Assembly (NCBI GenBank): GCA_023229425.1
Contig: JALNZG010000004.1
Coordinates: forward strand, 168,929 to 232,928
Source of the DNA: Ignavibacteriaceae bacterium
GTDB lineage: Bacteria; Bacteroidota; Ignavibacteria; Ignavibacteriales; Ignavibacteriaceae
DNA length: 64,000 nt
Direction of reading: 5' to 3'
Below the pieces are notes generated by a model. That model was not told where the DNA came from. It saw nothing but the letters and a program-made list of their open reading frames with translations, and made no database searches. Positions 36,823 to 45,518 of the stretch are shown piece after piece. How positions within the stretch are numbered: the stretch's first letter is position 1; every line of letters starts with the position of its first letter. A program made the translations under genes and the position numbers.

Positions 36823-36940
36823 AATTAGGGAAAATTGAATAGGGAAGGGGTCTTTCGGATTATGATGAGTATTTCGATTGTCTTCATTATCCCGTTGGCA
36901 AAAAACATTCTGAGATAGGTTATTCATTCGAATGTAAGAT

Positions 36941-36989
36941 CTAATTCCTTTTTCATCCCTTTGATGGATTGATTATTGCACCAAATAGT
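36941..36989. repeat. 28-bp spacer repeat, copy 2
   Basis: TAATTCCTTTTTCATCCCTT followed by TGATGGATTGATT and then TGCACCAAATAGT lies about 30 bases upstream of the PAS-array kinase. It shares its core with copies at 35415 and 49671, and its tail (AAATAGT) with the latter. Confidence 0.8.
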
Positions 36990-37019
36990 CTCATCGTAGA
37001 TTAAATATCGGATAACATT

Positions 37020-40000
37020 ATGTCAAAGCTTGATAAAAAAGAAAAAAGAAAATCAACGAATTATCCATCTCTCACGAAAATCAAATTGAAGGCAGCAGAT
37101 GAAGTAGGTGAATTCGCAGAAAACATTATCAATACTGTGCGGGAACCTTTACTCTTATTGGATAAAGAGTTAAGAGTAGTAAAAGCCAGCCACTCATTCT
37201 ATGATTTCTTCAAAGTAAGCTCCGGTGAAACAATTGGAACGCTTATCTATGATCTTGGAAATCACCAATGGAATATTCCTAAACTAAGAGAACTGCTGGA
37301 GACCATCCTTCCCGAAAAAACAACATTCGATAACTATGAAGTTGAACACGATTTTTCTACGATCGGTAAACGTATCATGCTTTTGAATGCCCGGAAAATT
37401 GAAAGAGGATCGGGAAAAGAACAAATAATTCTTCTTGCCATTGAGGATATCACCGAACGTAAAAAGATAGAAGCCGGTCTGGAAAAAACCCGTAAAGAAC
37501 TTGTAGTAATTAAAAAATCGGCAGATGAAGTAAGTGAATTCGCTGAAAATATTATCAACACGGTGCGGGAGCCATTACTTTTGTTGGATAAAGAGTTAAG
37601 AGTTGTTAAAGCCAGCCGCTCATTCTTCGATTTCTTCAAAGTAAGTTCAGACGAAACCATCGGAACGCTTATTTATGATCTGGGAAATCACCAATGGAAT
37701 ATTCCGAAACTAAGAGAACTGTTAGAGACCATCCTTCCGGAAAAAACAACGTTCGATAACTATGAAGTTGAACACGATTTTTCTACGATCGGTAAACGCA
37801 TTATGCTTTTAAATGCGCGGCAGATTGAAAGAGCTTTTGGAAAAGAGAAGATAATTCTTCTTGCCATTGAGGATATCACCGAACGCAAGGGAATAGAAAC
37901 CGGTCTGGAAAAAACCCGCAAAGAACTTGTAGTGATTAAAAAATCGGCAGATGAAGTAAGTGAATTTGCCGAAAATATAATCAACACGGTACGTGAACCA
38001 TTACTTTTATTGGATAAAGAGTTAAGAGTTGTTAAAGCCAGCCGTTCATTTTTCGATTTCTTCAAAGTAAGTTCAGACGAAACCATCGGAACGCTTATTT
38101 ATGATCTGGGAAATCACCAATGGAATATCCCTAAACTGAGAGAACTGTTAGAGACCATCCTCCCCGAAAAAACAACATTCGATAACTATGAAGTTGAACA
38201 CGACTTTTCTACGATCGGTAAACGCATCATGCTCTTGAATGCCCGGAAAATTCAAAGAGGATCTGAAAAAGAAGAAATAATTCTTCTTGCCATTGAAGAC
38301 ATCACCGAACGTAAAAAGATAGAAACCGGTCTGGAAAAAACACGCAAAGAACTTGTGGTGATTAAAAAATCTGCCGATGAAGTAAGTGAATTCGCTGAAA
38401 ATATTATCAACACTGTGCGTGAACCATTACTTTTATTGGATAAAGAGTTAAGAGTAGTTAAAGCCAGCAGTTCATTCTATGATTTCTTCAAGGTAAGCTC
38501 CGGTGAAACAATTGGAACGCTTATCTATGATCTGGGAAATCGCCAATGGAATATTCCTAAATTGAGAGAACTGCTGGAGACAATCCTTCCCGAGAAAACA
38601 ACATTTGATAACTATGAAGTTGAACACGACTTCTCTACAATCGGTAAACGAATCATGCTGTTAAATGCACGGCAAATTGAAAGAGCCCTCGGGAAAGAGA
38701 AGATTATTCTTCTTGCCATTGAGGACATCACCGAACGTAAAAAGATAGAAGACGGTCTGGAAAAAACCCGAAAAGAACTTGTGGTAATTAAAAAATCGGC
38801 AGATGAAGCTAGTGAATTCGCCGAAAACATAATCAACACTGTGCGTGAACCATTACTTTTGTTGGATAAAGAGTTAAGAGTAGTAAAAGCCAGCCATTCA
38901 TTCTATGATTTCTTCAAAGTAAGCTCCGATGAAACAATTGGAACGCTTATTTATGAACTGGGAAATAATCAATGGAATATTCCTAAACTGAGAGAACTGT
39001 TAGAGACAATTCTTCCCGAAAAAACAACATTCGATAACTATGAAGTTGAACACGATTTTTCTACAATCGGTAAACGCATCATGCTATTGAATGCCCGGAA
39101 AATTCAAAGAGGATCTGAAAAAGAAGAAATAATTCTTCTTGCCATTGAGGACATCACCGAACGTAAAGAGATAGAAGTCGGTCTGGAAAAAACCCGTAAA
39201 GAACTTGCGATAATTAAAATATCGGCAGATGAAGCAAGTGAATTCTCTGAGAACGTTATCAACACCGTACGCGAACCTTTACTTTCTTTGGATCAAGATC
39301 TCAGGGTGGTCGCGGTTAGCCGTTCTTTCTATGAATTTTTTAAGGTAAAGCCTGAAGAAACTGTAGGACAACTTATCTATGATCTAGGAAATAAACAGTG
39401 GAATATCCCCAAGTTGCGGGAACTGCTGGAAACCATCCTTCCACAAAAGGCATCCTTTGATAACTATGAAGTGGAACACGATTTTGCTACCATTGGCAAG
39501 CGCATCATGCTTTTGAATGCCCGGCAAATTGAAAGAACTTCCAAAACAAAAGAACGGATCATCCTACTGGCTATCGAGGACATCACCGAACGTAAGGAGA
39601 TTGAAGCCGGTCTGGAAAAAACCCGTAAAGAACTTGCGGTAATTAAAATATCAGCCGATGAAGTAAGTGAATTTGCAGAGAACTTAATCAACACGGTGCG
39701 GGAACCTTTAATTGCATTAGATCAAGAGTTAAGAGTTGTTAAAGCCAGCCGTTCATTCTATGAATTCTTCAAAGTAAGTTCCGAAGAAACGATTGGAACA
39801 CTTATTTATGAACTGGGAAATAACCAGTGGAATATTCCTAAGTTGAGAGAACTGTTAGAGACAATTCTTCCGGAAAAAGCTGCATTCGACAACTATGAAG
39901 TTGAACACGATTTTTCTACAATTGGTAAACGTATTATGCTTTTGAATGCGCGGCAAATCCAAAGAGGATCGGGAAAAGAACAGATAATCCTTCTTGCCAT

Positions 40001-42551
40001 TGAAGACATCACCGAACGTAAGGAGATAGAAGCCGGTCTGGAAAAAACCCGTAAAGAACTTGCGGTAATTAAAATATCGGCAGATGAAGTAAGTGAATTT
40101 GCAGAGAACTTAATCAACACCGTGCGGGAACCTTTAATTGCGTTAGATCAAGAGTTAAGAGTAGTCAAAGCCAGCCGTTCATTCTATGAATTCTTCAAAG
40201 TAAGTTCCGAAGAAACGATTGGAACGCTTATTTATGAACTGGGAAATAACCAGTGGAATATTCCTAAACTGAGAGAACTGTTAGAGACAATTCTTCCTGA
40301 AAAAGCAGCATTCGACAACTATGAAGTTGAACACGACTTTTCTACAATTGGTAAACGCATAATGCTTTTGAATGCGCGGCAAATCCAAAGAGGATCGGGA
40401 AAAGAACAGATCATCCTTCTTGCCATTGAAGACATCACCGAACGTAAGGAGATAGAAGCCGGTCTGGAAAAAACCAGAAAAGAACTTGCGGTAATTAAAA
40501 TATCGGCAGATGAAGTAAGTGAATTTGCAGAGAACTTAATCAACACCGTGCGGGAACCTTTAATTGCGTTAGATCAAGAGTTAAGAGTAGTCAAAGCCAG
40601 CCGGTCATTCTATGAATTCTTCAAAGTAAGCTCCGAAGAAACGATTGGAACGCTTATTTATGAACTAGGAAATAATCAGTGGAATATTCCTAAACTGAGA
40701 GAACTGTTAGAGACAATTCTTCCCGAAAAAGCTGCATTCGACAACTATGAAGTTGAACACGACTTTTCTACAATTGGTAAACGCATAATGCTTTTAAATG
40801 CCCGGCAAATTCAAAGAGGATCGGGAAAAGAACAGATAATACTTCTTGCCATTGAGGATATCACCGAACGTAAGGAAATAGAAGCCGGTCTTGAAAAAAC
40901 CCGTAAAGAACTTGTGGTGATTAAAAAATCCGCAGATGAAGCCAGTGAATTCGCCGAGAGTATCATCAACACGGTGCGTGAACCTTTAATTGCTCTGGAT
41001 CAAGATTTAAGGATAGTTAAACCCAACCGTTCCTTCTATGAGTTCTTTAAGGTAAGCCCGGAGGAAACAGTCGGAAAACTTATATATGATTTGGGAAATC
41101 ACCAGTGGGACATTCCTAAACTGAGAGAATTACTGGAGACTATCCTTCCTAAAAAGACAACCTTCGATAATTATGAAGTTGAACACGACTTTTCTACAAT
41201 CGGTAAACGCATCATGCTTTTGAATGCCCGGCAAATTCAAAGAGGATTTGGTGGAAAAGAGAAGATTATTCTTCTTGCGATAGAGGACATCACCCAACGT
41301 AAGAAAATTGAGAACGAACTTTCAAAAGCAAAGGCAGAAGCCGAACGGGCAAATGTTGCAAAAAGTGAATTCCTTTCACGTATGAGTCACGAACTTAGAA
41401 CACCAATGAATTCGATTCTCGGCTTTGCACAATTAATGGATATGGGAGAACTAAATCCGGTTCATAAAAAAGGCGTGAATCAAATCTTAAAAAGCGGAAA
41501 ACATCTTCTTGATTTAATAAATGAAGTACTCGATATGGCTAGGATTGAAGCCGGGCGGTTGACGGTTTCACCGGAACCGGTTGAGATTTTCGGTATTATT
41601 TTGGAAACGATTGACATTGTTCGTCATCTTGCTGAAGAGAATCAGATCACGCTTGAATCAGATGCTTCAACTGCTAAAAGACTCTTTGTAAAAGCAGATC
41701 ACCAGCGTTTGAAACAAGTTCTTCTGAATTTAATTAACAATGCAGTTAAGTATAATCGTCAAGGTGGTTCGGTTAAGGTTGAATGTACAAAACAGAAGTC
41801 AGTAAAAAGTCCCGCCAAAGCAGGATCTTTGCTTCGCAATGATATAATGCATGGAGAAAAAAGTGAGGAGAATGTAATCCGGATCAGTGTTATTGATACG
41901 GGAAAAGGTATTGCTCAAGAATTCTGTGAAAAACTTTTTAATCCGTTCGAACGCATTGGGGCTGAACGGACAGAAACAGAAGGAACAGGACTCGGATTAG
42001 CAATTTCTAAAAAATTGATTGAAGCAATGGGGGGGGAAATTGGTGTTGAAAGTGAATTCGGCATAGGAAGTACTTTTTGGATTGAACTTCCGGAGACAGA
42101 AAGTCAAAAGAATTACTTCGAACGAATAAGTGAAATAACTAAACCGGAAGCTGAAAGAAAACAGAACAGCGGAACTATTTTGTATATCGAAGATAATCTT
42201 TCGAACATACAATTAGTTGAACAGATTTTAGAAATGCATCGCTCTACAATTCGTTTAATAACTAATATGTATGGAAAAAATGCAGTTCAATTTGCAATTG
42301 ATTACACACCGGATTTAATTCTCCTTGATCTCAATCTGCCTGATATTCATGGGAGTAAAGTGTTAAAGTTTTTAAAGGCAGAACCGAGAACCGCGGAAAT
42401 ACCGGTAATTATTCTCAGTGCGGATGCAGTGACAAAACAAATTGAGCAATTAATGGAAGCCGGAGCTGAAAATTATCTCATAAAACCGATTGATGTAGTG
42501 CAATTTTTAAAAGTAGTAGATGAGTGGATCAGTAAGAGCAGTAGGCAGTAA
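37020..42551 (+). CDS. hybrid histidine kinase with ten tandem PAS modules
   Basis: This 1843-residue protein has no signal peptide or membrane segment, so it is probably cytoplasmic. From residue 26 to about 1440 it has ten copies of one 142-residue unit, each a PAS domain (ADEVSEFAEN...VREPLL...LRVVKAS...IEDITERK) plus a helical linker. The PAS type is that found in CheB/CheR fusions. Then come HisKA with H1457 (MSHELRTP), HATPase (DTGKGI, GTGLGLAISK) and a receiver with D1770 (LLDLNLPD). Repeats 7 and 8 are identical in protein but differ at synonymous sites. A loop near 1595-1611 is encoded by a repeat-like palindrome. It would autophosphorylate and pass phosphate to its receiver; the ligand is unknown. 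Confidence 0.95.
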   Translation: MSKLDKKEKRKSTNYPSLTKIKLKAADEVGEFAENIINTVREPLLLLDKELRVVKASHSFYDFFKVSSGETIGTLIYDLGNHQWNIPKLRELLETILPEKTTFDNYEVEHDFSTIGKRIMLLNARKIERGSGKEQIILLAIEDITERKKIEAGLEKTRKELVVIKKSADEVSEFAENIINTVREPLLLLDKELRVVKASRSFFDFFKVSSDETIGTLIYDLGNHQWNIPKLRELLETILPEKTTFDNYEVEHDFSTIGKRIMLLNARQIERAFGKEKIILLAIEDITERKGIETGLEKTRKELVVIKKSADEVSEFAENIINTVREPLLLLDKELRVVKASRSFFDFFKVSSDETIGTLIYDLGNHQWNIPKLRELLETILPEKTTFDNYEVEHDFSTIGKRIMLLNARKIQRGSEKEEIILLAIEDITERKKIETGLEKTRKELVVIKKSADEVSEFAENIINTVREPLLLLDKELRVVKASSSFYDFFKVSSGETIGTLIYDLGNRQWNIPKLRELLETILPEKTTFDNYEVEHDFSTIGKRIMLLNARQIERALGKEKIILLAIEDITERKKIEDGLEKTRKELVVIKKSADEASEFAENIINTVREPLLLLDKELRVVKASHSFYDFFKVSSDETIGTLIYELGNNQWNIPKLRELLETILPEKTTFDNYEVEHDFSTIGKRIMLLNARKIQRGSEKEEIILLAIEDITERKEIEVGLEKTRKELAIIKISADEASEFSENVINTVREPLLSLDQDLRVVAVSRSFYEFFKVKPEETVGQLIYDLGNKQWNIPKLRELLETILPQKASFDNYEVEHDFATIGKRIMLLNARQIERTSKTKERIILLAIEDITERKEIEAGLEKTRKELAVIKISADEVSEFAENLINTVREPLIALDQELRVVKASRSFYEFFKVSSEETIGTLIYELGNNQWNIPKLRELLETILPEKAAFDNYEVEHDFSTIGKRIMLLNARQIQRGSGKEQIILLAIEDITERKEIEAGLEKTRKELAVIKISADEVSEFAENLINTVREPLIALDQELRVVKASRSFYEFFKVSSEETIGTLIYELGNNQWNIPKLRELLETILPEKAAFDNYEVEHDFSTIGKRIMLLNARQIQRGSGKEQIILLAIEDITERKEIEAGLEKTRKELAVIKISADEVSEFAENLINTVREPLIALDQELRVVKASRSFYEFFKVSSEETIGTLIYELGNNQWNIPKLRELLETILPEKAAFDNYEVEHDFSTIGKRIMLLNARQIQRGSGKEQIILLAIEDITERKEIEAGLEKTRKELVVIKKSADEASEFAESIINTVREPLIALDQDLRIVKPNRSFYEFFKVSPEETVGKLIYDLGNHQWDIPKLRELLETILPKKTTFDNYEVEHDFSTIGKRIMLLNARQIQRGFGGKEKIILLAIEDITQRKKIENELSKAKAEAERANVAKSEFLSRMSHELRTPMNSILGFAQLMDMGELNPVHKKGVNQILKSGKHLLDLINEVLDMARIEAGRLTVSPEPVEIFGIILETIDIVRHLAEENQITLESDASTAKRLFVKADHQRLKQVLLNLINNAVKYNRQGGSVKVECTKQKSVKSPAKAGSLLRNDIMHGEKSEENVIRISVIDTGKGIAQEFCEKLFNPFERIGAERTETEGTGLGLAISKKLIEAMGGEIGVESEFGIGSTFWIELPETESQKNYFERISEITKPEAERKQNSGTILYIEDNLSNIQLVEQILEMHRSTIRLITNMYGKNAVQFAIDYTPDLILLDLNLPDIHGSKVLKFLKAEPRTAEIPVIILSADAVTKQIEQLMEAGAENYLIKPIDVVQFLKVVDEWISKSSRQ
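37095..41310 (+). repeat. ten 426-bp tandem coding repeats (PAS units)
   Basis: Unit starts (GCAGATGAA) recur every 426 bases, once 429, from 37095 to 40932. Units 1-5 form one subgroup (LLLLDKELRVV), 7-9 another (LIALDQELRVV), and 6 and 10 are the most diverged. The pattern suggests successive unequal crossing-over rather than one burst. Confidence 0.95.
41800..41850 (+). repeat. palindrome-like insert within the kinase ATPase domain
   Basis: CCCGCCAAAGCAGGATC followed by TTTGCTTCGCAATGATA encodes SPAKAGSLLRNDI between the HATPase strand KVECTK and the strand VIRISVID. It resembles the right arm of the spacer repeat at 45262-45367 (TCCCGC, GGGATC, AATGACA). The insert stays in frame. Confidence 0.55.
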
Positions 42552-42652
42552 ACAGTGGGCAATCGGCAGTAGGCAGAAAGCAAGAGATAGAAGAAACGCA
42601 GTAATAGTTTCTGTTTTTTGTAAAAAACAATTATATATAAGGAAAAATAATC

Positions 42653-43900
42653 ATGATTGATGCAACACTAAAAAATGCGAACATCCTCATTGTAGATGAT
42701 CAGCAGGCAAATATAGATGTGCTTACAAGTCTTCTTGAATTGAAAGAATACACCAATCTTACAACAACAACAGACTCTCGTTTGGTTGTAACTTTTTTCC
42801 ATGAATTCAAACCGGATCTAATTTTGCTTGACCTGATGATGCCCTATTTAGATGGTTTTCAGATTCTGGAGCAGCTGAAAGAACTCATTCCAGCAAGTAC
42901 TTATCTACCGATACTTGTGCTTACAGCCGATGTAACTCCTGATGCGAAACAAATTGCTCTTGCCGGCGGCGCAAGTGATTTTCTTTCAAAACCGTTTGAT
43001 TTGATAGAAGTTGACCTTCGCATAAAAAATCTGCTTAAGACACGCTTTCTTCACCAACAATTAGAAAATCAGAATCAGATTTTGGAAGAAAAGGTGAAGG
43101 AGAGAACCAAAGAACTAGAAAAGACAAATAGAGAATTGATCATTGCGAAAGAAAAAGTTGACCAGTCAGATAAATTGAAATCCGAATTTCTCCATCAGAT
43201 GTCACTTGAAATGAGATCTCCAACGAACGCCGTATTGAGCTTTACAAATTTATTAAGAGAAGAGATGGTAGAGAAAATAACGCCCGATCTTTTGGAATAT
43301 TTTAACGGAATTGATTCTGCAGGTCAAAGACTGATCAGAACCGTTGATCTTATTCTGAATGTTTCTGAAATGCAAGTTAGTACGAACAAACCATTCTTCG
43401 GTGAATTCGATCTCTTAAAAGAAATTATCGGTAAGATCATTATTGAGGATAAGAAAATAATAGAAAATAAGGGACTAATATTTAATTTCTCCTCAATGCT
43501 TTCAGAGGCGGTGATAGTCGGTGATCAATACAGCATCTACCAAATATTTGTGAATTTACTTGGAAATGCAATTAAGTACACATCAAAGGGAGACATTTCG
43601 ATCAACGTTTTTAAAGATGAACGAGGAATAAATGTCAGCATAGAAGATACCGGCATTGGTATCTCGGAAGAATTTATGGAAATGATGTATCACCCGGTGA
43701 TGCAAGAGGAGAGCGAAGACCCTAATAGATATGAGGGGAACCGCTTAGGACTCGCGCTAGTAAAAAAATATTGCGATCTGAACGGAATAGGACTTGCACT
43801 TGTTAAAAAATATTGCGATTTGAACGGAATAGCTATCACGGTAGAATCAAAAAAAGCTGTGGGAACTAAGTTTACTTTGGTTTTTGCTAATACAAAATAA
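42653..43900 (+). CDS. receiver-histidine kinase lacking the phospho-accepting His (degenerate)
   Basis: This 415-residue protein has an N-terminal receiver (D60, LILLDLMMPYLDG), a coiled linker, then HisKA and HATPase domains. The H-box reads QMSLEMRSP: position 185 is Leu, where the paralog has His. The G2 box reads GNRLGLALV instead of GNGLGL. A 14-codon segment (GLALVKKYCDLNGI) is duplicated in tandem in the ATPase end. The receiver is nearly identical in DNA to that of the next gene. It may act as a non-catalytic partner, phosphate sink or decoy. It is open throughout, so it is not an obvious pseudogene. Confidence 0.9.
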   Translation: MIDATLKNANILIVDDQQANIDVLTSLLELKEYTNLTTTTDSRLVVTFFHEFKPDLILLDLMMPYLDGFQILEQLKELIPASTYLPILVLTADVTPDAKQIALAGGASDFLSKPFDLIEVDLRIKNLLKTRFLHQQLENQNQILEEKVKERTKELEKTNRELIIAKEKVDQSDKLKSEFLHQMSLEMRSPTNAVLSFTNLLREEMVEKITPDLLEYFNGIDSAGQRLIRTVDLILNVSEMQVSTNKPFFGEFDLLKEIIGKIIIEDKKIIENKGLIFNFSSMLSEAVIVGDQYSIYQIFVNLLGNAIKYTSKGDISINVFKDERGINVSIEDTGIGISEEFMEMMYHPVMQEESEDPNRYEGNRLGLALVKKYCDLNGIGLALVKKYCDLNGIAITVESKKAVGTKFTLVFANTK

Positions 43901-44045
43901 TTACATGGATTGAGTAATAATTAGCTGGAATCTGTGTGATGAAAAGAAAAGAAATTTGCTAATTTTAGAGAATGTCTTGTCCTGAAATAGGTTTAAATAA
44001 ACAGTAATTAACTTCATATTAAACAAACGATGGGAAGATAAACCC

Positions 44046-45251
44046 ATGATTGATTCAACGTTAAAAAATGCGAACATACTCATTGTAGATGATCAGCAGG
44101 CTAATATTGATGTGCTTACAAGTCTGCTTGAATTTGAAGAGTTTACTAACCTTACAGCAACAACTGACTCCCGTTTGGTGGTTAGTTTGTTCAGTGAATG
44201 CATACCGGATTTGATTATACTTGACCTTATGATGCCTCACTTAAATGGTTTTCAGGTTCTAGAGCAATTGAAAGGACTTATTCCTGCCGGGACATATCTA
44301 CCGATACTTGTGCTTACAGCCGATGTAAATCCCAACGCGAAACAAATTGCTCTTGCCGGCGGTGCAAGTGATTTTCTTTCAAAACCGTTTGATTTGATAG
44401 AAGTTGACCTTCGTATAAAAAATCTGCTTAAGACACGCTTTCTTCACCAACAATTAGAAAATCAGAATCAGATTTTGGAAGAAAAAGTGAAGATGAGAAC
44501 CAAAGAACTTGAAATGACAAATAGAGAATTGATCGAAGCAAAAGAAAAAGCAGAACAGTCGGATATATTGAAATCCGAATTTCTCAACCAGATGTCGCAC
44601 GAGATCAGAACCCCTCTGAACGCAATAGTTGGAAATGCTGATTACCTTAATAATTCGTTTGGTGAAAAGATGGACGCCGATACTCGTGACTGCTTTGAGG
44701 GTATTGATCTGGCTTCAAAAAGAATTATCAGAACTGTAGATTTGATACTCAACACTGCGGAATTACAAACTAGCGGTTATGAACCTCATCTTGAAAAAGT
44801 TGATCTCAATTTTGAAATACTTTATAAATTGTATCTAGAGCATCAACTTTCTGCTAAACAGAAAGGATTAAAGTTAATGTATACCTGCAAAGAAATAGAT
44901 GCGAATGTAACGGTCGATAGATACAGTATTACTCAAATCTTTGCTAACTTAATTGATAATGCCATCAACTACACAAAGAATGGTGAAATAGCAATCCAAA
45001 TTAGAAAAAATAAAACCGGCAATGTTATGGTTGAGGTAAAAGATACCGGAATTGGAATAACTAAAGAATTTCTTCCAAGAATATTTAAACCGTTCACTCA
45101 AGAAGAACAAGGATTTACAAGAAGCTATGAAGGTAATGGACTTGGATTAACACTTGTTAAAAGATATTGCGAAATAAATAATGCTGTTATAGAAGTAGAG
45201 AGTGAAAAGAATGTTGGTTCAACTTTTAGGGTAACATTTAGCAGAGAATAA
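44046..45251 (+). CDS. receiver-histidine kinase (response regulator fused to kinase)
   Basis: This 401-residue protein has a receiver with D60 (LIILDLMMPHLNG), a coiled linker (ENQNQILEEKVKMRTKELEM), HisKA with intact H185 (NQMSHEIRTPLNA) and HATPase with DTGIGI and GNGLGLTLVKR. It is the functional counterpart of the previous gene. With no membrane segment it is probably cytoplasmic and takes phosphate from another kinase, then regulates its own kinase domain. It lies between the degenerate copy and the haem-type kinase. Confidence 0.93.
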   Translation: MIDSTLKNANILIVDDQQANIDVLTSLLEFEEFTNLTATTDSRLVVSLFSECIPDLIILDLMMPHLNGFQVLEQLKGLIPAGTYLPILVLTADVNPNAKQIALAGGASDFLSKPFDLIEVDLRIKNLLKTRFLHQQLENQNQILEEKVKMRTKELEMTNRELIEAKEKAEQSDILKSEFLNQMSHEIRTPLNAIVGNADYLNNSFGEKMDADTRDCFEGIDLASKRIIRTVDLILNTAELQTSGYEPHLEKVDLNFEILYKLYLEHQLSAKQKGLKLMYTCKEIDANVTVDRYSITQIFANLIDNAINYTKNGEIAIQIRKNKTGNVMVEVKDTGIGITKEFLPRIFKPFTQEEQGFTRSYEGNGLGLTLVKRYCEINNAVIEVESEKNVGSTFRVTFSRE

Positions 45252-45261
45252 TTAATTATGC

Positions 45262-45367
45262 TGTCATTCTGAGGAACGCAGTGACGAAGAATCTAAAACC
45301 AGATTCTTCTCCCGCTGCGCGGGATCAGAATGACAAATAATAATGTTTTTGCGTAACATCAGTTATT
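45262..45367. repeat. dispersed hairpin repeat, 'tgtcattctgag' subclass
   Basis: TGTCATTCTGAGGAACGCAG and the returning arm ending GGGATCAGAATGACA flank AGAATCT-AAAACC-AGATTCT, forming a long imperfect hairpin. The right edge TGCGTAACATCAGTTATT (45350-45367) is the reverse complement of the terminal signal AATAACTSANSTTACGCA shared with other elements. It may also end transcription of the kinase gene. Confidence 0.8.
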
Positions 45368-45518
45368 AAATCATAATTGTAAGTATATTGAAGCAATTAA
45401 TTTTCAGTGTGTTGATTAGATGGATTAAAACCTAGTATGGATGTCAGATTGAATCGGCATTTTCTTATATTGTTTATGTAGATGATGATGCACAATAGAA
45501 AGTATTGCGAGGAATTTC

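Noticed and set aside
37334..40546. Recurring antisense open frames of 75-108 codons within the PAS units
   Set aside because: They repeat because the sense units repeat, have no ribosome sites, and mirror the codon use of the kinase.
37095..41310. Regular 426-bp repeats that could be taken for a CRISPR or satellite array
   Set aside because: The period is fully coding in one frame, with PAS motifs in every unit and no spacer pattern. No cas genes are present in the window.
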